From positions 1 to 21,146 of the forward strand of contig JAIPCS010000029.1 of NCBI GenBank assembly GCA_021738105.1: a DNA stretch of 21,146 nt, read 5' to 3'. The notes under the pieces are model-generated. The model saw only the letters and a list, made by a program, of their open reading frames with translations. It had not been told where the DNA came from and did no database searches. A program made the translations under genes and the position numbers. Of this stretch, positions 8,258-13,512 are shown one piece after another; position 1 is the first letter of the stretch; each line of letters begins with the position of its first letter. This DNA comes from Sulfuritalea sp. Its GTDB lineage: Bacteria > Pseudomonadota > Gammaproteobacteria > Burkholderiales > Rhodocyclaceae.

Positions 8258-8282
8258 CTAATGGGCTATCGTTACCCATTAG
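8258..8282 (+). repeat. inverted repeat before the small unknown gene
   Basis: CTAATGGG (8258-8265) and CCCATTAG (8275-8282) form a perfect 8-bp inverted repeat with a 9-base centre. They lie directly upstream of the ribosome binding site at 8290. A second overlapping long-range pair is GGGTAACG (8213-8220) with CGTTACCC (8270-8277), so two alternative foldings are possible. It could be an operator or an RNA leader switch. Confidence 0.6.
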
Positions 8283-8303
8283 AACCACTTGGAGGCAACC
8301 CTC

Positions 8304-8684
8304 ATGCCCAAAGCCAAGAAGCCCCCCCGTATAGCTCCTTCCGTCAAGCCCGAAGACGCGCTTGAATTGGTGACACGCATAGACCACATTTCTGCCAACT
8401 TCGTAGGCCAGTTCGATGAGCTGGAATCAGCCATTGGCATGTACATGCTTGGTCGCCTTGTTGGCTGGAAAGTCATCGTGCTGCTTCACAACAAGAGGAC
8501 CATAAAGAAATACGAAACCATCTTGGGCGTCAATATCCGCGAAGAATTCGAACCCACCACCGATTTTTCCAACAAATCCCTTGCCTTCGATATCGTCACC
8601 AAGCTCGGCAACTTCTGGAAAGGTGTGAACGGTGAGTACGACAACGATGAGCTTCGCCAGCGCCGCCGGGAGATGGCGTTGTAA
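8304..8684 (+). CDS. small hypothetical protein upstream of rep
   Basis: The 126-residue protein is not recognised. It begins MPKAKKPPRIAPSVKPED (basic, Pro-rich), has a helical-looking middle with a moderately hydrophobic patch (AIGMYMLGRLVGWKVIVLL, about 60-78), and ends with a charged tail (DELRQRRREMAL). ATG 8304 is chosen because GGAGG at 8290-8294 sits about 9 bases upstream; an in-frame TTG at 8289 would overlap that site. No signal peptide or catalytic motif is seen. Position directly before the replication genes and behind an inverted repeat suggests a replication or copy-control accessory role, but this is inference only. Confidence 0.7.
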   Translation: MPKAKKPPRIAPSVKPEDALELVTRIDHISANFVGQFDELESAIGMYMLGRLVGWKVIVLLHNKRTIKKYETILGVNIREEFEPTTDFSNKSLAFDIVTKLGNFWKGVNGEYDNDELRQRRREMAL

Positions 8685-8694
8685 AAATGGGACA

Positions 8695-8750
8695 CTAGTA
8701 CCCAGTACTAGGTAATAAAACACTAGTACTAGGAGATCAATACCTAGTAC
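8695..8750 (+). repeat. CTAGTAC/GTACTAG repeat cluster before rep
   Basis: CTAGTAC at 8695-8701, GTACTAG at 8705-8711, a fused palindrome CTAGTACTAG at 8723-8732 and CTAGTAC at 8744-8750 occupy almost the entire 70-bp gap before the replication gene. Inverted and direct copies in one short block fit either a Rep-binding origin (bind and nick region) or an operator for rep. Confidence 0.78.
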
Positions 8751-8760
8751 AGTCGTGGCT

Positions 8761-9231
8761 ATGCAAAGCCATGACACATCCTTCCCGAGTTCCACGGCAT
8801 TACCGCCGCCAGTAGCGGCCGCTGACACGCCTGATTCAATAGCAGGAATCGGTTGCGACCACCGGGTGAGGCCTGCCACCCCAGTGGCACCCCCAGCCGG
8901 CGGCGCAGCCGCCCCTTTTCTTGATATAGGGTGCGGAAACGTGCCAAAACCAGAAGGCCGTCCGCCATGGTCTAAGAAGCAATGGGTCACTCGACGTGCG
9001 GTTCTTGATCGTTTGAATTATTGGATGGCTCATGGCTATCAATGCCTGTGGGTCACACTGACATCCTCCCCCTCTAGCCCTGTCGCTCAGTTGCGCAGGG
9101 ACTTCCAAACGCTGCGTAAGCGCATGGCCCGTCAACTGGGCTATGAGGGTGTGCAATACATCTGTGTCGATACCCGCGAAGGTCATGGCGTACTGCACAT
9201 GATTCTGGCTTGGAAGGAATCCGAGCAATGA
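8761..9231 (+). CDS. replication initiator, N-terminal part (inovirus G2P-like, split)
   Basis: This is the first half of a rolling-circle replication-associated protein of the filamentous-phage type. Visible motifs are KKQWVTRRAVLDRLNYW, then WVTLTSS (motif I-like) and EGHGVLHMILAWK (motif II-like, with His residues expected at the metal site). Residues before about 60 are a low-complexity Ala/Pro-rich stretch with no family resemblance, so the true start may be later, for example GTG 8941; ATG 8761 and GTG 8755 both lack a well-spaced ribosome binding site. The frame ends in TGA at 9229-9231 immediately after the motif II region, where related proteins continue. The following gene overlaps by ATGA and supplies the missing half in the -1 frame. 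Confidence 0.72.
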   Translation: MQSHDTSFPSSTALPPPVAAADTPDSIAGIGCDHRVRPATPVAPPAGGAAAPFLDIGCGNVPKPEGRPPWSKKQWVTRRAVLDRLNYWMAHGYQCLWVTLTSSPSSPVAQLRRDFQTLRKRMARQLGYEGVQYICVDTREGHGVLHMILAWKESEQ

Positions 9232-9656
9232 GGGGGCGCTCCTTCTATGTCGAGTTCTCCTGGCTGCAAGAGAACTGGAAAGACATTCACGGTGCTTTCC
9301 ATGTGAACGTCAAACGGATTGGCGGCAGTTCCAAGGATGCCCGACGTTTATCCCGATACATCGTTTCCCAGTATTGCGGCGATCAGAATGGGCTCGTGCG
9401 GTTTTCCCAGTCGAAACCGGACCGCCCTCTCGCGCCAATGCGTGAAGCCTTGAGGCGGGCGATTAAGGGCATGCCTGAGCGCCATGAGTTTGCCAGCACG
9501 CTCTCCCACCTTCCCCCGGATGAATTCGCCGCCCAGTTAAGGAAAGCCCTCAAGAGGGACTTTCAGGAAGCGTGGGATTCACTGGTCTGCGTTAGCTCGT
9601 GTGAATTGTTCGGCGTGAAGTTCGTTTGGTTCAACGGTCAATTGGAGCGCGTGTGA
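9228..9656 (+). CDS. replication initiator, C-terminal part (split, -1 frame)
   Basis: The 142-residue protein starts at ATG 9228, overlapping the stop of the previous frame. It holds RSFYVEFSWLQENWKDIHGA and ARRLSRYIVSQYCGDQ (about 40-55), where one of the tyrosines is the likely nicking nucleophile. It ends in a tail (ELFGVKFVWFNGQLERV) like the end of full-length G2P-type Rep proteins. With the upstream frame it would make one complete Rep. A one-base indel, programmed -1 frameshifting, or a genuine two-subunit enzyme made by coupled translation are all possible. No classical slippery heptamer is seen; a G5 run sits at 9232-9236. Confidence 0.72.
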   Translation: MRGRSFYVEFSWLQENWKDIHGAFHVNVKRIGGSSKDARRLSRYIVSQYCGDQNGLVRFSQSKPDRPLAPMREALRRAIKGMPERHEFASTLSHLPPDEFAAQLRKALKRDFQEAWDSLVCVSSCELFGVKFVWFNGQLERV

Positions 9657-9751
9657 TTTCTCCGCGCCTTCTCTCTTTCTTTCCCTCGGTGATTCGGGAT
9701 GGTCACCGGCTCAAGGGCATTCATCCCAAAATCTATATTTGGAGAAACATC

Positions 9752-10060
9752 ATGCATAAATCAGTAGAACGCGTCACCGGTATGAAGAAGTTCAAGGGCG
9801 ATATCGAAGGCAAGCAGTTTGATTCCACCACGGTCTATATCGAAACTAAGATGGATGATCGCAACGGAACCCGGCGTGGTCGGTGCAGCATGGATTTCAG
9901 CGCAGGAAATTCCGGGGTGTTCGACCGGCTGGCGACAATTCCTCTGCCGGGGGAGTTCGATGTCGAATGGGACACCGTAACCAACGGTAGCAAGACGCAG
10001 CAGATCATTGTGGACATTCGCCCCAGGGCGGTGGCTTCAAAGCCTGCAGCGCCTGTTTGA
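9752..10060 (+). CDS. possible single-stranded DNA-binding protein (phage G5P-like position)
   Basis: The 102-residue protein begins MHKSVERVTGMKKFKGDIEG, with GGAGAA at 9741-9746 placed about 6 bases before ATG 9752. It is predicted soluble and rich in beta-type sequence (STTVYIETKMDD, EFDVEWDTV, TQQIIVDIRP), with a short Ala/Pro tail. In filamentous phages and related elements a small ssDNA-binding protein is encoded just after the Rep gene and coats the ssDNA intermediate. Size, fold type and position fit that role, but no diagnostic residue pattern was recognised, so the function is inferred mainly from context. Confidence 0.6.
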   Translation: MHKSVERVTGMKKFKGDIEGKQFDSTTVYIETKMDDRNGTRRGRCSMDFSAGNSGVFDRLATIPLPGEFDVEWDTVTNGSKTQQIIVDIRPRAVASKPAAPV

Positions 10061-10079
10061 TCGGCTGGAGCAACTAGCT

Positions 10080-10319
10080 ATGGATACGCTTCCCGAAACT
10101 GGATACCTTCGCCTCCCACAAATAATTGGCAACCGTAAGGCCAATCCACCAATTCCGGCATTGATCCCGGTCAGCAAATCGACGTGGTGGGCAGGTGTCA
10201 AATCGGGACGCTATCCTCAACCCGTGCGAACACTTGGCGAACGGATCACTGCATGGCGAGTTGAAGATGTTCGGAACTTGATACAATGTGCCTCAACGGC
10301 TCAATCAAATTCATTGTGA
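10080..10319 (+). CDS. AlpA-family regulator / recombination directionality factor
   Basis: The 79-residue protein has the AlpA winged-helix pattern: YLRLPQIIG at about 8-16, then SKSTWWAGVKSGRYPQPVRT and RITAWRVEDVRNLI. These correspond to the S.STxW..V..G.fP.Pv.l..r...WR..dV segment of prophage CP4-57 regulators. Members of this family activate excision by bending DNA beside att sites or by inducing integrase. It lies about 35 bases before the right arm repeats and about 105 bases before attR, a fitting place for an excisionase. ATG 10080 is supported by GGAG at about 10066. The insertion PPIPALIPV before the recognition helix is typical of the family variants in small elements. Confidence 0.85.
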   Translation: MDTLPETGYLRLPQIIGNRKANPPIPALIPVSKSTWWAGVKSGRYPQPVRTLGERITAWRVEDVRNLIQCASTAQSNSL

Positions 10320-10352
10320 AGAGAGCATGATTCACGGCAATGGGTCACTGGC

Positions 10353-10391
10353 GTCGGTAACTTTGACGGTAACTGAAAATTCTGAGTTACC
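10353..10391 (+). repeat. right arm-type repeats
   Basis: GTCGGTAA (10353-10360), N3, TGACGGTAAC (10364-10373) repeats the left-end block at 4970-4990 in the same orientation with the same 3-bp gap. An inverted half-site GTTACC lies at 10386-10391. These are probably integrase or AlpA binding sites for excision. Confidence 0.75.
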
Positions 10392-10424
10392 TGTTTGTAG
10401 AGTGGGCAGGGCTTTCGGGGTGGT

Positions 10425-10443
10425 GTTCGACCCCGTCAGCACC
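10425..10443 (+). repeat. attR core
   Basis: The 19-bp sequence is identical to the tRNA-Val 3' end at 4832-4850. It is followed by ACCA instead of CACCA, so one C of the tRNA end is missing. The flanking GGTGGTG (10419-10425) and CACCACC (10440-10446) also form an inverted repeat. Only the T-loop side of a tRNA is present, so this is not a functional tRNA. Confidence 0.88.
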
Positions 10444-10458
10444 ACCAGTATCATCATG

Positions 10459-10490
10459 ATGGCTTGCCTGGATGCAAGCCATTGTCTTTT
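10459..10490 (+). terminator. intrinsic terminator just outside attR (probably the original tRNA-Val terminator)
   Basis: ATGGCTTGC (10459-10467) pairs perfectly with GCAAGCCAT (10474-10482) around the loop CTGGAT, followed by TGTCTTTT. It lies 16 bases after the attR core, as expected if the element separated the tRNA from its own terminator. Confidence 0.8.
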
Positions 10491-10760
10491 CATCAGTGAG
10501 ATTCGTTCTTGATTTGCGGAGAGCGGCTGCGGCTTTTCGCGGTGAAACGATCTGTTGCGAATTCAGGTTGAATCGAGTGAATTCCGGCAAACGGTGAATC
10601 GATCTTCAATTCGGGATGATTGGTAGGATAATTCGGATAAGTCTCAACAGCGGTAACTTGAATATGGTCATCGTGATACAGGCCGCAACCAGACAGAAAT
10701 AGTCGATCGTGATTTTTTGCGTGTAAATTCATCAACTGAGTTACAAAATTTCGTATTTGT
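10491..10760 (+). other. gene-free stretch before the HD-GYP gene
   Basis: No convincing gene is present; the open frame on the - strand at 10493-10810 has no recognisable content. A possible but weak promoter lies shortly before ATG 10761 (TTGCGT, then TACAAA after about 19 bp). GAATTC/GAATCGA-like short repeats between 10559 and 10605 have no clear role. Confidence 0.4.
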
Positions 10761-11957
10761 ATGGAACTCGTCGAAATTCCTGTCGAAAAGCTTAGCTTCG
10801 GGATGTTCATCTCAAAGCTGGATAGGCCATGGACGGAAACTCCCTTTGTTTTTCAAGGCTTCGTTCTGAAGAGTGATAAGCAACTTGGTGTCCTGAAAAA
10901 ATATTGCAAGCACGTTTTTGTTGATCCCGAAAAAGTCGAGCAGTTGGATGCAACCAAAGTTACCGCTGAAGACATAGCGAAAATTAGAGGTACCACGGTA
11001 TATAAGGAGGCGGCAAGTGTAGAAGCAGAACTGCCGAGGGCCCAGAAAGCCTTTTCCGATACCGCTTCAATCGTCAAGGAATTTTCGCGGGCGGTCGAAA
11101 TCGGAAGTTCCATCGATACTGCACGGTCGCAGGAAGCGGCAGCGCAGATTACCGAAAGTGTGGTGCGCAATCCGGATGCGATGGCGTTACTGATCAAGCT
11201 GCAAGAAAAGAGCGAGGCAACATTGAGCCGTGCGGTCGAGATATCGGTCATGATGACCATATTTGGCCGCTTTCTTCAGCTCCCCCCGGAAAGACTGGAA
11301 ATTCTCGGCATGCTGGGTCTGCTTCAGGACGTGGGCAAGCTCAAACTACCAGCCGAGCTTGCCGCTCGAGGACCGACGAATGAAGCAGAAACAGAGTTGT
11401 ACAGGACTCACGTAAACCACTCGGTAAGGATACTGAGCAGTACTCCTGGCGTTCCTGCAGAAATTCCAGGATTGGCGTCCCTGCATCACGAACGATTCGA
11501 TGGCAGCGGTTATCCGCGCGGTTTGCGTGGAGATGCAATCGCTTTTTCCGGATTGATCGCGGGCATCGTGGATACCTTTGACACGCTGACTGCACCGAAG
11601 CCGTTCGGAGCCAATCTGTCACCTGCCAAAGCTCTCAGCATCATCTACAAGGAACGCGGAAAGCAGTTTCATCCCGCATTGGTTGAGCAGTTCATCCAGT
11701 GCATTGGTGTATTTCCTGTGGGTAGTGTCGTTGAGTTGAACAGCGGCGAAGTTGCCATTGTGATCGCGCAGAATATGGTGCGCCGAATGCAACCGCGGAT
11801 CATGGTAGTCAAGAGCGCCGATGGAAATCCGCTCAAACCCTACAAAATGCTTGATCTGATGAAAGAGCCCAAGGTCAGCCCAGATGAACCTTACCGGATT
11901 CAACGTTCGCTTGAGTATGACTCCGTTGATATCGATCCGCGAGAACTATTCCTGTGA
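10761..11957 (+). CDS. DUF3391 / HD-GYP domain protein with altered metal-site residues
   Basis: The 398-residue protein has an N-terminal DUF3391-like domain (about 1-135; VEIPVEKLSFGMFI...) and an HD-GYP domain (about 145-315), the fold that hydrolyses cyclic di-GMP. HHERFDGSGYPRGLRG (242-257), His217 and Asp271 are conserved. However, the usual HD pair reads Gln189-Asp190 (LLQDVGK), and the earlier conserved His in the first helix appears as Arg157 (TLSRAVEIS). Two expected metal ligands are therefore replaced, suggesting reduced or no phosphodiesterase activity, or a sensor role. No membrane segment is present. The stop overlaps the next start as GTGA, so this protein and the GGDEF-EAL protein are translationally coupled. 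Confidence 0.88.
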   Translation: MELVEIPVEKLSFGMFISKLDRPWTETPFVFQGFVLKSDKQLGVLKKYCKHVFVDPEKVEQLDATKVTAEDIAKIRGTTVYKEAASVEAELPRAQKAFSDTASIVKEFSRAVEIGSSIDTARSQEAAAQITESVVRNPDAMALLIKLQEKSEATLSRAVEISVMMTIFGRFLQLPPERLEILGMLGLLQDVGKLKLPAELAARGPTNEAETELYRTHVNHSVRILSSTPGVPAEIPGLASLHHERFDGSGYPRGLRGDAIAFSGLIAGIVDTFDTLTAPKPFGANLSPAKALSIIYKERGKQFHPALVEQFIQCIGVFPVGSVVELNSGEVAIVIAQNMVRRMQPRIMVVKSADGNPLKPYKMLDLMKEPKVSPDEPYRIQRSLEYDSVDIDPRELFL

Positions 11958-13261
11958 GCGATGGGGAATCTGTCGAGTCGGTGATATCCACTTCGATTTC
12001 TTCTGATGTAACCCCTGTTTTGAGCGCGCTGCGCGATCAAGTTGAGCAGCGGCAAATTGATGGCGGAAACCTCGCCGTTTTGATTATCGAATGCGGCTTG
12101 ATTGGCCGCGTGGATGCGGTTTGGGGATATTCGGTTGGTGATTTGGTGCGTGGGCGGGTCGCCGAATTGTTGCGTAGCGACGTGTTGCGCGAGGGCGACT
12201 TCGTCGGGGGGATAGGGCGGGAGGATTTTGCATGCGTCCTGTCCACGATAGAAGGTCCAGCCGTTGCGCTGCTGGCAGCTCAGAAATCCATACGTGCATT
12301 CAACGCGCCATTCTGGATTGGTGAAGAGGAAGTCTTCGCTGACCCGGCGATCGGGATAGCGATGTTTCCGACACATGGAGATCAGGCGGAAAACCTGTTG
12401 CAGCGTTCAAAAAGCGCTTGCGCCTTGGCTCGCGTTCTCAACGGTCGTATTGCCAGTGCCGGGGATGATGGCGAGAGTCACGCTGAATCGCTTCTTCTTG
12501 GTGAGAACCGATTGCGTACCGCTGTTTTGGAAGACACGCTGGAACTGATCTTTCAGCCGCAATATGATCTGCGGCGGGGGCAGATTATGGGAGCCGAGTG
12601 CCTCCTTCGCGCTCTGGATCCTTTGCTTGGAATGGTAGCGGTTGCCGATGCATATAATGCTGCGGAGTCTGCGGGTACTGTTTCCGGCTTTGTATCTTCT
12701 GTGCTCAATCGAGCTTTGCGGAACGTCTCCGAATTCCGCTATAGCGGCGGTCTTGATTTGCGAATCGGTATCAAGCTTCCATCCCGGGCGTTGCTCAACA
12801 CGGAGTTGCCCGACATCGTTCAGCGGGCTCTGGGTACTTGGAGCCGGCGCGCGGGTACGCTGATTCTTGGAATCGGTGGAACGGCGTTACTAAAAACTGA
12901 TGCAGTCGCTCGAGAGACGCTTGTTCGCCTCAGGGAACTTGGTGTAAAACTTTCCATTGATGATCCGGAACTGGAGCTAACAACTTTATATTGGCTCGCA
13001 GGAATGCCGTTTCAGGAAGTCAAGATTGACGTATCAACGACTCCAGATATGGTCAACGTGCCGAAATCAGCTCGAATACTGCAATCTGTGATCGAGCTTG
13101 CCCATCATCTCAAACTTAACGTTGTTGCTGTGGGTGTCACTGACGAAGCGCATGAATTGTTCCTCAAGGAACTTGGCTGTGATTATATGCAAGGTGACTT
13201 CAAGGGACCCGCGCTGGATCCGAAAGGTTTTGTAGAGAAATTCGGGTTCAGTGAAGATTGA
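11954..13261 (+). CDS. degenerate GGDEF-EAL domain protein
   Basis: The 435-residue soluble protein has a GGDEF-like domain (about 22-165) and an EAL-like domain (about 185-430). The GGDEF motif reads GREDF (88-92). In the EAL part the motif reads ECL (215-217), the usual NLS strand is IKLP (273-276), the ITE glutamate position is glycine (LGIGGTALL), DDFGTG is DDPELE (336-341) and AEGVE is AVGVT (392-396). Only the KID segment (357-359) and QPQYDL are conserved. It is therefore probably neither a cyclase nor a phosphodiesterase. A nucleotide-binding receptor or scaffold role is possible. Start GTG 11954 overlaps the stop of the HD-GYP gene, which argues that the two proteins act together. 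Confidence 0.88.
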   Translation: MSDGESVESVISTSISSDVTPVLSALRDQVEQRQIDGGNLAVLIIECGLIGRVDAVWGYSVGDLVRGRVAELLRSDVLREGDFVGGIGREDFACVLSTIEGPAVALLAAQKSIRAFNAPFWIGEEEVFADPAIGIAMFPTHGDQAENLLQRSKSACALARVLNGRIASAGDDGESHAESLLLGENRLRTAVLEDTLELIFQPQYDLRRGQIMGAECLLRALDPLLGMVAVADAYNAAESAGTVSGFVSSVLNRALRNVSEFRYSGGLDLRIGIKLPSRALLNTELPDIVQRALGTWSRRAGTLILGIGGTALLKTDAVARETLVRLRELGVKLSIDDPELELTTLYWLAGMPFQEVKIDVSTTPDMVNVPKSARILQSVIELAHHLKLNVVAVGVTDEAHELFLKELGCDYMQGDFKGPALDPKGFVEKFGFSED

Positions 13262-13359
13262 GTTTTGTTGAAAGCAGGGTTGCCCTGAGTCTTTCCGCCT
13301 CAAGCGGTCGAACTAGTTACGTACTCTCCGGCAAATCAGGTGTTCTCGTAAAAATGCGG

Positions 13360-13512
13360 TAAAATTTGCGCTGCTTGGGTCAGCGGACAGTGGTTGGCTG
13401 ATCTTGAATATTTGTGGGTATCACGAAGTGAAGCGGGAGTTTTTCAGTCAGCGCACATTCTGAACAAAGGCGAACCAATGTTCGCCTTTTTCGCATCCAG
13501 GGATTTTGACGC
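13360..13512 (+). promoter_or_regulatory. leader region of ppiD, possible attenuator or small RNA
   Basis: TAAAAT at 13360-13365 is a good -10 (no clear -35). From there about 120 bases run into a strong terminator at 13466-13491. Only 21 bases separate the terminator from the ppiD start, which is too little for a promoter. Within the leader, GTCAGC...GCTGAT and TTCAG...CTGAA can form stems. The segment is either a 5' leader with conditional termination or an independent short RNA. No known riboswitch was recognised. Confidence 0.35.
13466..13491 (+). terminator. intrinsic terminator directly upstream of ppiD
   Basis: AAAGGCGAAC (13466-13475) and GTTCGCCTTT (13480-13489) form a perfect 10-bp stem with loop CAAT, continuing into a T5 run (13487-13491). 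It ends 21 bases before the ppiD ATG. The HD-GYP/GGDEF-EAL transcript could also end here. Confidence 0.85.

Larger units (their letters stand above)
4832..10443 (+). mobile_element. tRNA-Val-integrated element of about 5.6 kb with inovirus-like replication genes
   Basis: The bounds are a 19-bp direct repeat of the tRNA 3' end (4832-4850 and 10425-10443). In order it contains: an internal terminator, a P4-type integrase pointing inward, an iteron-controlled DGQHR/DndB-like gene, a small unknown gene, a split rolling-circle Rep, a possible ssDNA-binding protein and an AlpA-like regulator beside attR. Matching arm-type repeats lie inside both ends. No capsid, portal, coat, Zot or mobilisation gene is seen. 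It is therefore best described as a satellite-like or cryptic integrative element related to filamentous phage replicons, carrying one probable cargo gene. The interpretation as a single element rests on the repeats and gene content; excision was not tested. Confidence 0.88.

Noticed and set aside
10425..10447. Second tRNA at attR
   Set aside because: Only the T-loop and acceptor 3' strand are present; no D or anticodon arm lies upstream.
10493..10810. 105-codon - strand open frame before the HD-GYP gene
   Set aside because: No recognisable content, overlaps the start of a convincing gene on the other strand, and has no good start site.
13372..13465. tRNA-Asp or other tRNA in the ppiD leader
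   Set aside because: Checked because a tRNA often neighbours this locus; no cloverleaf or T-loop GTTCGA-type sequence is present.
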